Source of the DNA: Lentilactobacillus rapi DSM 19907 = JCM 15042
GTDB taxonomy: Bacteria; Bacillota; Bacilli; Lactobacillales; Lactobacillaceae
Assembly (NCBI RefSeq): GCF_001436255.1
Contig: NZ_AZEI01000083.1
Location: forward strand, 40,125-104,124
DNA length: 64,000 bases
Reading direction: 5' to 3'
A program made the position numbers and the translations under genes. Every line of letters starts with the position of its first letter. Position 1 is the first letter of the stretch. The notes under the pieces are model-generated. The model was not told where the DNA came from. It ran no database searches and saw only the letters and a program-made list of their open reading frames with translations. Below are positions 27,366 through 36,755 of the stretch, piece after piece.

Positions 27366-27468
27366 GACAAACGGTGATTTGATCCCAGAATTTAACGAAA
27401 AGGACCAATTATTCCTGATTTTGGAATAGTTGGTTCTTTTGTTAAATAGCCGGGATCAGCCGTTTGTC
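27366..27468 (+). terminator. long ~100-nt hairpin downstream of galM
   Basis: Nested complementary segments: GACAAACGG/CCGTTTGTC, GATCCC/GGGATC, ATTTAAC/GTTAAAT, GGACCAA/TTGGTTC and TATTCC/GGAATA around a 7-nt loop. It lies 28 bp past the galM stop and probably ends the transcript, though it has no clear T-tract. It does not share boxes with the common palindromic family. The 330 bp from here to the next gene hold no ORF, only AT-rich DNA. Confidence 0.6.
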
Positions 27469-27796
27469 GCAAGTTTTATCAATATAAGAGTGGCAAGCCA
27501 AGTTCCATTTATAAATTCTCAACCGACTAATATCCCATCCTTTTGATTTCGCCATTTTTTCACATGGCCAGTTTATTCAATGAATCGTATCAAAGCCATG
27601 CTGGTTTTGACATATACCAATTCTGGCTTTTTGAACAAAAGCAACCCATTTTAATCATTATTTAAACTTCCCAATAAAATCTTTAACACTATTTCAGGCT
27701 GAAATGATTCGTCATTGGATCACAAATTTTCTGTAACTCAATTGAAACTTTTGGGGATTATCATGACACCTACAAAATAGAAAATGAGGTGTTCTT

Positions 27797-28360
27797 TTGA
27801 AATTCACAAAAACAATTTTGAGCTTGGTAGCTGCCGGGGCCATCTTCGGCGTAACCGCCACAAGTGCGAGTGCTGATACAGTTACAAACTATCCCGCTCG
27901 CCAGTCAACGAGCTATCAGCAGACGAATTATCCCACCAAAGCAACAACTAATTCAACGACAACAACGACGCCAGCAGCCAATAATGCCAGCACCAGTGCC
28001 AATGCAGTTGTCAACTTAGCCAAACAACTTGCCAACCAAAACATTCCTTACGTTTGGGGCGGTGAGTCACTTAAAGGAATGGATTGTTCCGGACTGACCG
28101 ACTATGTATACCAAAAGGCTGCCGGCATTAGCTTGGGGCATTACACTGTCACCCAAGAAAGCCACGTCACTAAAGAGGCCGTTTCTGCCGCTCAACCCGG
28201 CGATCTACTCTTCTGGGGCAGTCAAGGCGCTTCGTACCACGTTGCTATCTACGTTGGCAACAATCAATATGTAGCCGCTCCTCAACCAGGTCAAAATGTC
28301 GAAATTCAAACAATTAATAGTGCCTTCATGCCAAGCTTCGCGGGCCATGTTAATTCATAA
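27797..28360 (+). CDS. secreted NlpC/P60 peptidoglycan hydrolase
   Basis: 187 residues from TTG 27797 (GAGGT 6 bp upstream). Signal peptide to about residue 27 (ILSLVAAGAIFGVTATSASA), a Thr/Ser/Asn-rich linker to about residue 70, then the NlpC/P60 domain. Catalytic Cys97 lies in GMDCSGLTDYVY and His in SYHVAIYVGNNQYV. IPYVWGG is the usual domain start. The enzyme should cut the D-Glu to diamino-acid bond of wall peptides. No LysM or SH3 module, so a short stand-alone form. A terminator follows at 28480. Confidence 0.92.
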   Translation: MKFTKTILSLVAAGAIFGVTATSASADTVTNYPARQSTSYQQTNYPTKATTNSTTTTTPAANNASTSANAVVNLAKQLANQNIPYVWGGESLKGMDCSGLTDYVYQKAAGISLGHYTVTQESHVTKEAVSAAQPGDLLFWGSQGASYHVAIYVGNNQYVAAPQPGQNVEIQTINSAFMPSFAGHVNS

Positions 28361-28479
28361 TTGAAGTTTTTCAACAACATTAAGCCTTTAGTTGGCAAAT
28401 CATCTGTAAGGCAGCTTAACTCACCATTCTTTGTATTGAGAAAGCTTGCAATAAACAGCTGATTTCTGCCATTCAAGTC

Positions 28480-28524
28480 AAAAAGCGTCATGCATTTCCC
28501 AAGCGAGAATGCATGGCGTTTTTT
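28480..28524 (+). terminator. terminator downstream of the NlpC/P60 gene
   Basis: AAAAAGCG-CATGCATT pairs with AATGCATG-CGTTTTTT (one G-T pair) around an 11-nt loop. A-rich and T-rich flanks allow bidirectional use with the convergent gene ending at 28567. Confidence 0.85.
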
Positions 28525-28566
28525 CATTTAAATTCTAAGATCAAAATCCCAATCTCGCCTAATCTA

Positions 28567-28863
28567 CTAACCGTTAATCACGATACCCACGATCACCACT
28601 AAGATTGTAATGGCTAGACATACCCAGCCCATTTGAGTGGCTCTGATTTCGTATTTCTTTTTAGTTTCCTCAGTCAAATTTTGGTATTCTTTTCCCACCA
28701 GTGAGGTGGTTGCCAAGATTGTAAAATCTTTCTTGACTAACAGCCGATACGTCACATAAGCAAACAAAGCAACAATCGCCAACAGCCCAAGGTTCACCGA
28801 AAATATCATCAAAATCACACACGCAATGGCTGCAACTAGAATTGAAATCCGCCGAAGTGCCAT
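28567..28863 (-). CDS. small membrane protein, unknown function
   Basis: 98 residues from ATG 28863, chosen because GGAGAG lies 8 bp upstream; a longer frame starts within that site. Three hydrophobic segments (ISILVAAIACVILMIFSV, LGLLAIVALFAYVTYRLL, WVCLAITILVVIVGIVI) with a charged cytoplasmic loop (KEYQNLTEETKKKYEIRATQ) between the second and third. It follows a truncated response-regulator gene; the family is not recognised. Confidence 0.65.
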   Translation of the reverse strand: MALRRISILVAAIACVILMIFSVNLGLLAIVALFAYVTYRLLVKKDFTILATTSLVGKEYQNLTEETKKKYEIRATQMGWVCLAITILVVIVGIVING

Positions 28864-28951
28864 AAAGTCATCTCTCCAATCCACATCAAGGCTCGCTATC
28901 TAAAGTTAGTATATCAAATTAATGGCTGCTAATGGCTTAATTGGATTAAAT

Positions 28952-29341
28952 TTATAACCACTTGCGTTTTTCCGCAATATTTAAAGCCTCAATTCGGTTT
29001 GCAGCTCCTAATTTACTCAAGATCGATGAGATGTAATTACGTACTGTGCCGTTTGACAAGAACAGTTCCTTAGCAATTTCCGCCGTTGAACTGCCCTTTC
29101 TGATTTCAGCTAAGATTTGCGTTTCTTTGTCTGACAAAGGATTGTCGACATCCCCCAGGATTGAGCTGACTAATTCAGGTGAATAAATTGTTTTGCCAGC
29201 CATTACCTCATGAATCGACTGGATTAAGTCATCACTTGGGATGTCTTTGAGGAGATAGCCATTGACGTGGGCACCAACTGCCGTTTGAAAGTAGTTTTTG
29301 TTGGCAAACGTGGTTAAAATGATCGTCTTCACGGAGCACAT
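28952..29341 (-). pseudogene. 5'-truncated NarL/LuxR-type response regulator
   Basis: 129 codons encode only the end of a receiver domain (TIILTTFANKNYFQTAVGAHVNGYLLKDIPSDDL, the Thr and Lys switch residues) and a complete LuxR-type HTH (PLSDKETQILAEIRKGSSTAEIAKELFLSNGTVRNYISSIL). The first ~75 residues, including the phospho-accepting Asp, are missing. The ATG has no Shine-Dalgarno and no histidine kinase gene is near. The break falls next to the terminator of the toxin-antitoxin unit, suggesting loss of the 5' part when that unit arrived. Confidence 0.75.
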
Positions 29342-29352
29342 TTAATCTACAT

Positions 29353-29381
29353 AACAAAAAGCTTTCCAAAAGGAAAAGCCC
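29353..29381 (-). terminator. terminator of the toxin-antitoxin operon
   Basis: On the minus strand GGGCTTTTCC and GGAAAGC pair with one bulge, followed by TTTTTGTT, 53 bp after the toxin stop. Confidence 0.65.
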
Positions 29382-29433
29382 CCACCACATTCGTAAATAG
29401 TGAGAGCATTAATTAAACTATATTTTCCTCTAG

Positions 29434-29697
29434 TTACTCATAATGCGTCCAGGCAGCATAAATCGTCACAATTTTATTTTGATCGTCAACTCGGTAGATC
29501 ACGCGATGCTGGGAATTAATGCGGCGTGAATAAAATTTCTGACTCGCCGGCTGTAGTTTTTCAAAGGATTGCGTTGGCTGGTATGGATCTTCTTTGAGGG
29601 CAGCAACTACCTGAAGAAATTGTTGCTTCAAAAGTGATTTCTTTAGTTTTTTCAGATCTCCCTTAGCAGAGTTTCGAATCACAACTTCATAGTTCAT
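29434..29697 (-). CDS. yoeB: YoeB/Txe-family mRNA interferase toxin
   Basis: 87 residues of the RelE/YoeB fold: MNYEVVIRNSAKGDLKKLKKS, a central Phe/Leu helix, then YSRRINSQHRVIYRVDDQNKIVTIYAAWTHY. The RRIN..HR..Y segment supplies the basic catalytic surface and the C-terminal W-HY matches the conserved His-Tyr of YoeB. It cleaves ribosome-bound mRNA. The start overlaps the antitoxin stop by 4 bp. Confidence 0.92.
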   Translation of the reverse strand: MNYEVVIRNSAKGDLKKLKKSLLKQQFLQVVAALKEDPYQPTQSFEKLQPASQKFYSRRINSQHRVIYRVDDQNKIVTIYAAWTHYE

Positions 29698-29957
29698 AAT
29701 TTATCCCAATCAATATCATCAATGTTAGTTGTTCCACTGTCATCCGTGGATCGTTCACGAGCTTTTGGTAATTCCCCGGTATTTTCTAGATAAATTGTTT
29801 CGGCCATTGATTCCCAATCTCTTTTTGATACGACCACTGCCGCTTCGTCCTCATTACCATTAGCGGGAGTGACCGTGACTGGCTTTCTCTGGATATTGAC
29901 GTCCTTTAAAATCTTATAGAAATTTTTCCTAGCACTTGTTGGCGTGTAATTTTCCAA
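29694..29957 (-). CDS. yefM: YefM/Phd-family antitoxin
   Basis: About 87 residues from TTG 29957. A GTG three codons earlier is in frame but forms part of the Shine-Dalgarno GAGGTGAT. The N-terminal ENYTPTSARKNFYKILKDVN and AAVVVSKRDWESMAETIYL match YefM, which binds DNA. The acidic C-terminal tail (STDDSGTTNIDDIDWDKL) should wrap and neutralise the toxin. A perfect 7-bp inverted repeat lies 25 bp upstream. Confidence 0.88.
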   Translation of the reverse strand: MENYTPTSARKNFYKILKDVNIQRKPVTVTPANGNEDEAAVVVSKRDWESMAETIYLENTGELPKARERSTDDSGTTNIDDIDWDKL

Positions 29958-29981
29958 ATTAATCACCTCAAGGTCATTTTA

Positions 29982-30002
29982 GCGTACGGACATCACGTAC
30001 GC
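29982..30002 (-). promoter_or_regulatory. toxin-antitoxin autoregulatory operator
   Basis: GCGTACG-7 bp-CGTACGC is an exact inverted repeat in the promoter region of the antitoxin gene. The GTAC cores suit binding by a YefM dimer or the toxin-antitoxin complex. Confidence 0.65.
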
Positions 30003-30170
30003 AACAATATTGTTTAAAAAAGTACAGCTTACAACTTGGAATGATGCTTGGCTTCAGACAATGTAAAAATTCCCCCTCAATCCTGTAAACAATTGGTAAA
30101 TCATCCCTCAATAACTCCTTTTTATGTCATGATTACCTTATGAAATTCAAACAGATTAGGAGTCAACATC

Positions 30171-31004
30171 ATGTTAGATATTATTAAAGCCATTATTTTA
30201 GGGATTGTTGAAGGGATCACCGAATTTTTACCGATCAGCTCAACTGGTCATTTGATCCTGGTCAATGAATTTATCAAAATGAGCCAAACAACGCAATTTA
30301 CTGATATGTTCAACGTGGTCATTCAACTCGGCGCAATCATGGCGGTGGTCGTTCTGTATTTCCACAAGCTGAACCCATTGTCCCCCAAGAAAACGCATCT
30401 TGAACAGCACGACACTTGGGTCCTTTGGTTCAAGGTGATCGTTGCGGTCTTACCCTCCGTCGTGATTGGCTTGTTGCTCAATGACTGGATGGACGCTCAC
30501 TTGATGAACTGGGAAGTCGTTTCAGCAATGTTACTGCTATACGGAATCCTGTTTATTGTGATCGAAAACCGCAACGCAAACCGGAAACCACAGTTTACTG
30601 ATCTTAATCGGCTGTCTTACCGAACAGCATTCATTATCGGAATGTTCCAACTGCTTTCACTGGTTCCTGGTACGTCGCGATCTGGGGCCACAATTCTCGG
30701 TGGTATCCTGATTGGCACTTCCCGATACGTTGCCACTGAGTTCTCGTTTTTCTTGGCAATCCCAACCATGTTTGGGGCATCACTGCTCAAAGTCTACAAA
30801 TATTTTCACCATGGCGGCACCTTTGACGGCCTCCAAACTGCTGTGCTGTTGACTGGCATGCTGGTTTCATTTGTCGTTGCCTACTTGGCAATCCGCTTCC
30901 TGTTAAATTACATCCAGCACAATAATTTTAAGGCGTTTGGTTGGTATCGGATTATCCTGAGTATCGTTGTAATTGGGTATTTTGGACTACGCGTTTTAAT
31001 CTAA
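30171..31004 (+). CDS. uppP: undecaprenyl-diphosphate phosphatase (BacA/UppP)
   Basis: 277 residues, about eight membrane segments. The two catalytic motifs are intact: [17 protein letters not shown] near residue 17 (Glu-rich motif) and [18 protein letters not shown] near residue 165 (PGxSRSGxT). It recycles C55-PP to C55-P for peptidoglycan synthesis and gives bacitracin tolerance. Monocistronic; ends at the shared terminator 31018-31060. Confidence 0.96.
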   Translation: MLDIIKAIILGIVEGITEFLPISSTGHLILVNEFIKMSQTTQFTDMFNVVIQLGAIMAVVVLYFHKLNPLSPKKTHLEQHDTWVLWFKVIVAVLPSVVIGLLLNDWMDAHLMNWEVVSAMLLLYGILFIVIENRNANRKPQFTDLNRLSYRTAFIIGMFQLLSLVPGTSRSGATILGGILIGTSRYVATEFSFFLAIPTMFGASLLKVYKYFHHGGTFDGLQTAVLLTGMLVSFVVAYLAIRFLLNYIQHNNFKAFGWYRIILSIVVIGYFGLRVLI

Positions 31005-31017
31005 CAGCAAACATAAA

Positions 31018-31060
31018 AGAGCGCCTCATCACAGATATGTACCTGCGATGAGATGCTCCT
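31018..31060. terminator. bidirectional terminator between uppP and ackA
   Basis: AGAGC-CTCATC pairs with GATGAG-GCTCT-like sequence around a ~16-nt loop, between convergent genes ending at 31004 and 31085. Confidence 0.75.
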
Positions 31061-31084
31061 ATTGTTTATTAAACAGTATCCATC

Positions 31085-32257
31085 TTACTTCAAGGCACCC
31101 TGCACATCCCGAACCATTGCCAACTCTTCATTGGCTGGAATTAACAGGATTCGAGCCGAAGAGTCCTTGGTTCCGAGGTCACCAGGCGCTTGCTGATCAT
31201 TCAACTCAGCGTCCAACTTGATGCCAAAGATTTCGAGCTTCTTGCAGACTTCCTCGCGGACCCATTGATCATGTTCACCAATTCCTCCAGAGAAGACGAT
31301 TGCGTCAACGCCGCCGAGTTCGGTAATGTAGCTTGCCGCATATTTAACGGTTCGGTTGACGAACATGTCGAGTGCTAACTGCGCTCTAGGATCTTTTGAG
31401 CTCTCAAGATCCCGCATGTCAGATGAAACACCGGAAACTCCCAGCAAGCCGGAACGGTCGTTGAACATTTCAATCACTTCATCGGCTTTGGCACCCATTC
31501 GTTTCATGAAGAATGGTACCAGAGCAGGGTCAACATCACCGGACCTGGTCCCCATGACCAACCCATTCATCGGCGTAAAGCCCATTGAGGTATCGTAACA
31601 CTTGCCGGCCTTTTCAGCTGCGACAGAAGCCCCTGAGCCCAAATGGAGGGTGACTAATTTTGCGTCCTTTTTCCCAAGCATCTCATCGGCTTGACCCGTG
31701 ATGAAGCCGTGGTTGATGCCGTGTTCGCCATAACGCCGAATGGTGAATCTCTCGGTTAACTCGTAAGGGATCCCATAGATCGAATTAACTTCCGGCACGT
31801 CTTTGAAGAAGGCACTGTCAAAGATCGCGTACTGATCCGTATCAGGTAAGATCCGCTGAATAATCTTGATATATTCAGCTTCCACTGGATTGTGGATTGG
31901 GGCAATCTCACCCAGATCAACAATCTGCTGCAAAACATCATCGTCAATTTTGGCAACTTTATCAAAGATGTCACTGCCAGCAACCACCCGGTTACCCACG
32001 GCATCGATATCATGCAGATGATCGATCACCCCAAGATCCTTCAGGTTGTTGAGCATGATGGCAGCGGACCGCTCATAATCAATCTTATCCTCAGTAGTTT
32101 TGTACTTCTTGCCATCCCCATACTTGATTTTAACGATCGAGCCCGGCATATTCAGCCGCTCAACTTCCCCATCGGCAAGCACCGTTTCTTTTGGCATATC
32201 AAATAATTTAAATTTGAGTGATGAACTTCCTGCGTTTACAATTAAAACTTTGGCCAT
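31085..32257 (-). CDS. ackA: acetate kinase
   Basis: 390 residues from ATG 32257, preceded by TTGGAGG; 19 further upstream codons are in frame but non-homologous. Signatures: KVLIVNAGSSSLKFKLF at the N-terminus, HNPVEAEYI, GIPYELTERFTIRRYGEHGINHGF (family motif), VTLHLGSGASVAA, MGFTPMNGLVMGTRSGDVDP and FSGGIGEHDQWVRE. It makes ATP and acetate from acetyl phosphate, the energy-yielding end of the phosphoketolase pathway. A perfect cre site lies upstream. Confidence 0.97.
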   Translation of the reverse strand: MAKVLIVNAGSSSLKFKLFDMPKETVLADGEVERLNMPGSIVKIKYGDGKKYKTTEDKIDYERSAAIMLNNLKDLGVIDHLHDIDAVGNRVVAGSDIFDKVAKIDDDVLQQIVDLGEIAPIHNPVEAEYIKIIQRILPDTDQYAIFDSAFFKDVPEVNSIYGIPYELTERFTIRRYGEHGINHGFITGQADEMLGKKDAKLVTLHLGSGASVAAEKAGKCYDTSMGFTPMNGLVMGTRSGDVDPALVPFFMKRMGAKADEVIEMFNDRSGLLGVSGVSSDMRDLESSKDPRAQLALDMFVNRTVKYAASYITELGGVDAIVFSGGIGEHDQWVREEVCKKLEIFGIKLDAELNDQQAPGDLGTKDSSARILLIPANEELAMVRDVQGALK

Positions 32258-32298
32258 AATAGAACCTCCAATATTTAATTCGCCGTTTTCACTTGTGA

Positions 32299-32313
32299 AT
32301 GAAAACGCAACCA
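32299..32313 (+). promoter_or_regulatory. cre site upstream of ackA
   Basis: ATGAAAACGCAACCA matches the CcpA consensus WTGNAANCGNWNNCA at every position, 42 bp upstream of the ackA start. In Bacillus the ackA cre mediates activation; here the direction of control is unknown. Confidence 0.6.
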
Positions 32314-32376
32314 TAGTAAAAGTATACTATGAAATGAGCAGAAGTGATACAAATGAAACCGAATCTGGTGGGCTAT

Positions 32377-33405
32377 TTAATCCGCATTCCGATTTAGTAC
32401 TGAGCTTCTCACAATAATTTCCGGATCAATCACTTCTTGGGTAATTTTGGCATCCCCGTCAACTTCTAGAATGTCCATCAGCGAAGCGACCCCTTTTTTG
32501 ATGATTTGCGAAGTTGGTTTGCGCACAGTCGTCAACGGTGGAGTTAAGTACTGCGAATAGCTCATGTCATCATAGCCAATGAAGGAAACATCTTCGGGCA
32601 CCCGATACCCCAGCTCAACGCAAGCATTGATAGCACCAACAGCCATATCATCGTTCTCGCAGAAAACACAGGTTGGCACTTGGCCACTAGACAAGATCTG
32701 ACGCATTAACTTGTTGCCGCTTTGGGGTAGATAGTCGCCTCGTTTAACCAAATTAGAATCAACTTCCAAGCGGTGCTCCTTAAGAGCCTCGAAGAAACCT
32801 TCACTTCGCTGCTTAGAAGACTCAAAGGATTTGACTCCCTTAATTAGGCCAAAATTTCGATGTCCCATTCGAATGGCATACTCAACAACATTTTTGGCCC
32901 CCAAGAAATCGTTGTGTGAGAAATTTGTGATATCATTTCGCTCAATTTTGCGGTTCAAAACAACCAGTGGCAAGCCAATACTGTGAATGTAATCAATAAA
33001 TTCATCATCGGATTCTGACTGGCTCAAGACGATGATCCCATCAAAATTTTGAACGGAAACGCCTTGGCTATTCATAACGTGATCGATACTATTAACAGAG
33101 AGCGAATAGCTTTTTGGCAAGGTTGTTTGCGATTGCTGCATCACTTCCGTCAAGAAGCTGGCCGAAGTCCCTGTGTCAAGATTGGTAAAAAAGACACCAA
33201 TCATGTAGGAACGGTTCATGACCAAACTTTTTGCATTCAGATTGGGAACGTAGCCGATTTGTTTGGCAATCTCCGCAATCTTTTTGCGGGTAGCCGGCTT
33301 AACCAACTCACTCCCATTTAACGCCCGTGACACGGTTGTATGCGACACGTTCGCCATTTCGGCAATTGTTCTGATTGTCACTGAACCTTTCTCGAAATTT
33401 TTCAT
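32377..33405 (-). CDS. LacI family regulator, probably of hexuronate genes
   Basis: 342 residues from ATG 33405, preceded by AAGGGAG; 18 upstream in-frame codons lack a ribosome site. HTH VTIRTIAEMANVSHTTVSRALNG (residues 9-31) with hinge NAKSLVMNRSYMIGVF, then a periplasmic-binding-type sensor (VSFIGYDDMSYSQYLTPPLTTVRKP). It lies 200 bp beyond the uxaC-uxaE operon, and LacI-type operators lie before that operon and the neighbouring sugar-porter operon, so a KdgR-like role is inferred. Confidence 0.85.
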   Translation of the reverse strand: MKNFEKGSVTIRTIAEMANVSHTTVSRALNGSELVKPATRKKIAEIAKQIGYVPNLNAKSLVMNRSYMIGVFFTNLDTGTSASFLTEVMQQSQTTLPKSYSLSVNSIDHVMNSQGVSVQNFDGIIVLSQSESDDEFIDYIHSIGLPLVVLNRKIERNDITNFSHNDFLGAKNVVEYAIRMGHRNFGLIKGVKSFESSKQRSEGFFEALKEHRLEVDSNLVKRGDYLPQSGNKLMRQILSSGQVPTCVFCENDDMAVGAINACVELGYRVPEDVSFIGYDDMSYSQYLTPPLTTVRKPTSQIIKKGVASLMDILEVDGDAKITQEVIDPEIIVRSSVLNRNAD

Positions 33406-33493
33406 GAAGCCAACTCCCTTCTCGATAACTTGATACATAAATTTTACCATTATCATCATTGATTATCTTACAAATATTCTCCCAGACAACAAA

Positions 33494-33533
33494 AGTGACA
33501 TACGCCATATTTTTAAATAGGTCGTATGCCACT
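33494..33533 (-). terminator. terminator of the uxaE-uxaC operon
   Basis: On the minus strand AGTGGCATACG pairs with CGTATGTCACT (one wobble) and is followed by TTTTGTTG, 81 bp past the uxaC stop. Confidence 0.8.
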
Positions 33534-33613
33534 CTTAGTTATTCAATTATATCTTTTCAACCAATTTTCGGCTCAACGAAACGCTTTTTAAAAATTGATA
33601 CCACTTTCAAGTA

Positions 33614-35035
33614 TTAATTGTTTAAAAAGCCAAAGTAATCATGCGCATTATTGTACGAAATATCTTGGACAATCTTGCCCAGCTTTTCAGTGTTATTAGG
33701 CACCCGACCTTGTTCTGCCAACTTGCCATAGAAGTTGCAAAGAACCCTTCTAAAGTACTCATGCCGCGGATATGACAGGAAACTTCTCGAATCAGTTAGC
33801 ATCCCGACAAAGTGTGGCAACAGACTTTCTTGAGCGAAGATCCGAAGTTGATCGTCCATTCCCTCAGCAGTGTCGTTAAACCACCAGCCAGCCCCTAATT
33901 GAAGTTTCTGGGTCGTGCCGCCTTGGAAGCATCCCATCATGGTGGCTAATTGCAGCCAATCATTATTATTCAACGAGTAGAAGATTGTCTTTGGGACGTC
34001 GTTGGTGTCCTGCATTTTAGTATATAACTTGGTGATATGCTCAACAATGTCTGGTTGGGTTCCAACAGCATCGTATCCGGTATCTGGGCCAATTTTATCA
34101 AACATCGGTCGATTTAGGTCACGATTAGAATTGATATGGAACTGCATCGTCCAATTGAACTCGGTATTTAATTTCATCAAGTTTTCCAGCAACATTGTTA
34201 AATACTGATCAATTTCTGTTTGACTTAGTGGCTTGTTTTGAACACCCTTCTTGACGATTTCATCCAATTGATCCTCACTGGCCTCGTTAAAATGATAGGT
34301 CAATAGTGAATGATCAGAGAGACGACCACCCATTTCGTTAAAGAATTCAAAGCGTTGATGCAGAGCCTTAATGATGTCGGTAAATTTATTGATAGGCGTT
34401 TGCGAGACGGCACTCAATGTCTTCAAGTACTCGCCAAACCCATCCCGATCAATTTGGATCAGTTTATCTGGGCGCATTGCCGGCAATGTCTTAAAGCCGC
34501 TGTTGGCCTCTTCTTTCTTCAATAATTTGTGGTAGCGCAAATTAGATGCCGGTTCGTCAGTCGTGCAAACCACTTGAACGTTGGAGTTCTTAATCAAATT
34601 ACGAGGCTTAAAAGCATCTGTTTGCAATAATTCGTTAGCTTTATCCCAAATTCTGGGGGCTGATTCTTTGGTTAACTCTTCATTGATATGAAAGAAGCGG
34701 CGTAATTCCAAATGCGTCCACTCATATAAGGGGTTACCATACGAGTTCTCAATCGTTTTCGCCCACTCAACGAACTTCTTATACTCGTCACCATCACCGG
34801 TAATATATTTCTCATCAACGCCGTTAGCCCTCATCAAGCGCCATTTATAATGATCGCCGTAGGTACCTTCGTTGAGCCAGATTCGAGTGATATTCGGATA
34901 ATTTTTATTGTCATAGATTTCTTTAGGATTCAAGTGACAGTGAAAATCAATGATTGGCATTTTAGCTGCATAATCGTGAAATAAGGTTTTTGCCGTCTGG
35001 TTTCCTAATAGAAAGTCATCGTTTAATAACGTCAT
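33614..35035 (-). CDS. uxaC: glucuronate/galacturonate isomerase, copy 1
   Basis: 473 residues, full length. The metal-binding HCH motif lies in [17 protein letters not shown] (His32, His34); further signatures are [41 protein letters not shown] and [23 protein letters not shown]. It interconverts D-glucuronate with D-fructuronate and D-galacturonate with D-tagaturonate. It lies 18 bp after the putative tagaturonate epimerase gene, so this copy probably serves galacturonate. A second uxaC at 56171-57595 is clearly homologous but distinct. Confidence 0.96.
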   Translation of the reverse strand: MTLLNDDFLLGNQTAKTLFHDYAAKMPIIDFHCHLNPKEIYDNKNYPNITRIWLNEGTYGDHYKWRLMRANGVDEKYITGDGDEYKKFVEWAKTIENSYGNPLYEWTHLELRRFFHINEELTKESAPRIWDKANELLQTDAFKPRNLIKNSNVQVVCTTDEPASNLRYHKLLKKEEANSGFKTLPAMRPDKLIQIDRDGFGEYLKTLSAVSQTPINKFTDIIKALHQRFEFFNEMGGRLSDHSLLTYHFNEASEDQLDEIVKKGVQNKPLSQTEIDQYLTMLLENLMKLNTEFNWTMQFHINSNRDLNRPMFDKIGPDTGYDAVGTQPDIVEHITKLYTKMQDTNDVPKTIFYSLNNNDWLQLATMMGCFQGGTTQKLQLGAGWWFNDTAEGMDDQLRIFAQESLLPHFVGMLTDSRSFLSYPRHEYFRRVLCNFYGKLAEQGRVPNNTEKLGKIVQDISYNNAHDYFGFLNN

Positions 35036-35053
35036 GCCGGTTATTCCTCCTTA

Positions 35054-36679
35054 TTAAATGTTGAGACTGGCCTCAAGTTCTTTTTCACTTTCCTTTGAAA
35101 TGTCAGTCTTTGGTTCATGCTTTTCTTGGGCCTCTTGCTTCGTCTTGACAACACCTTGGAGCAAGTCGAGATGTTCAGCAATGTGAATATTCAAGTACTT
35201 GTCATAAAGTGCCTGGTTCTTCAAGAGAATGTTCCAAAGCTTATCGCGATAGACATAGTGATAATTATGCTTCAGGTTCATAATTGAGCCATACATAGTG
35301 TGTAAGACTTGACGAGCATCGTCATTGTCCAAGAGGTCCATGACATTATCGATGGTCATTGTCTCTGGCTTTGGTGCCGTGCCGTCGGTTTGGGCATTAA
35401 AGACATAGAAGTCCTTGACATCATCCAAATTTTCATACGAGAACTTGTAGAGCTCCAGCATAAACTTCGGATCCTTATGGGCAATTACCCGCAAAGCCTC
35501 CAACCAGTTAGTCCCGGCAGTCTTAACATGCCAGCCATGTTGCTTGGATACTCGGCCAATAATTTCGTAAACAGACAACTTATCTGAGCCTGAGTGGATA
35601 CTGAGCTTGTAACCAAAATGTTCTGCAATCGCTTCATGAATAACGTATTCACGCTCGAAGCGTTTCGTGTCACCGATGTAGTCAATAGCTTTCTGAAATT
35701 CACCGTAAAACCGTGGTGCCATCGTTGTTGGGGTGATTCCGCGACGATGCAATTCGTTGGCAAAGAAGAAGTGGTTTGGATTAGTTGTTTGGTAAGGCGT
35801 TTCATCCATTGAAATTTCAAAGTCCAAATTGTAAGGAACCACAAACTTCTTGTAAATGCCGGCTGCGAAGAGAATAGCGCCGTAGAATGTGAGAGCTGAT
35901 TCTTCCACATCATGCTTGGTAAATTTAACTGAACGGCCGTTGCCCAAGTCAAAGGTCTTGTTCAAGTAAGTGTCATTGAAGTACTTGATCTGATCTGGAT
36001 CCAATTGATTGAAGCGCTTGTCCAGATCGTCATCGTTCAAAGTGACGATGTCGTTGTTAATTTCTTCCGTACAATCCAGGGTGATCATTGAGCAGCCAAT
36101 CTTAACAGCGTAATCAACTTCATAAGGGGTCTTAACATGGTCACCATCAGCGCCCCAACCGTACGTGAAGCCCTCTTCAAAGACAGCCCAAGATGCGGAT
36201 TGGAAAACGTCGGTGTTGGTCCGGTGCATCAAGACAAGTTCCCGAATGGATTGTTGAGCTAAGACTGGCATAATGCCACGGCCCTTGAACAAACGCAGAT
36301 GAGCATTGGAAGCATTGCCCAGACGATCTCCCAAGCCAAAGGTGTACTTATAGTTTCGGCGGGAAGTTGGTCGCATCCACTGGAACCGTTTTGCTAAAGC
36401 ATCGTTGTTATGTTCATTGAGTTCACCAACAATTAGAGTTGAATCAACATCTTCAAGAATTTCGAGAGCTTCAAAGTCACCGGCAGTCAAACGATTCTCG
36501 TACACAACCAAAGATTTTTCGATGATGCCTTCGTTATTCTTCTGATGAAGAATGAAGTAGACGTTGCGACGATCTACTTGAATTGAAGGAGTATAAATTT
36601 CTTTATTGCTTAAATCTTCATACTTGCCATTTGAAGCCAAAATTTCTTTAATATCTGATAATAGTGATTGTAAGTCCAT
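35054..36679 (-). CDS. uxaE: putative tagaturonate epimerase (UxaE-like)
   Basis: 541 residues, cytoplasmic. The segment FGLGDRLGNASNAHLRLF (about residues 112-130) and a following Asp/His/Glu-rich barrel-like core (GWGADGDHVKTPYEVDYAVKIGCSMITLDCTEEI, HSGSDKLSVYEIIGRVS) match my recollection of the UxaE family, which converts D-tagaturonate to D-fructuronate in Thermotoga. Upstream of uxaC in one operon, with uxuB elsewhere in the window and no uxaB-type reductase beside it, an epimerase would complete galacturonate catabolism. Identity is by recall plus context. Confidence 0.75.
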   Translation of the reverse strand: MDLQSLLSDIKEILASNGKYEDLSNKEIYTPSIQVDRRNVYFILHQKNNEGIIEKSLVVYENRLTAGDFEALEILEDVDSTLIVGELNEHNNDALAKRFQWMRPTSRRNYKYTFGLGDRLGNASNAHLRLFKGRGIMPVLAQQSIRELVLMHRTNTDVFQSASWAVFEEGFTYGWGADGDHVKTPYEVDYAVKIGCSMITLDCTEEINNDIVTLNDDDLDKRFNQLDPDQIKYFNDTYLNKTFDLGNGRSVKFTKHDVEESALTFYGAILFAAGIYKKFVVPYNLDFEISMDETPYQTTNPNHFFFANELHRRGITPTTMAPRFYGEFQKAIDYIGDTKRFEREYVIHEAIAEHFGYKLSIHSGSDKLSVYEIIGRVSKQHGWHVKTAGTNWLEALRVIAHKDPKFMLELYKFSYENLDDVKDFYVFNAQTDGTAPKPETMTIDNVMDLLDNDDARQVLHTMYGSIMNLKHNYHYVYRDKLWNILLKNQALYDKYLNIHIAEHLDLLQGVVKTKQEAQEKHEPKTDISKESEKELEASLNI

Positions 36680-36755
36680 GATAAATTCCTCCTAATACAG
36701 TTTGTTAATGAATATATGGGTACTAATATGAATCCCAGTTACACATCATTCGTTA

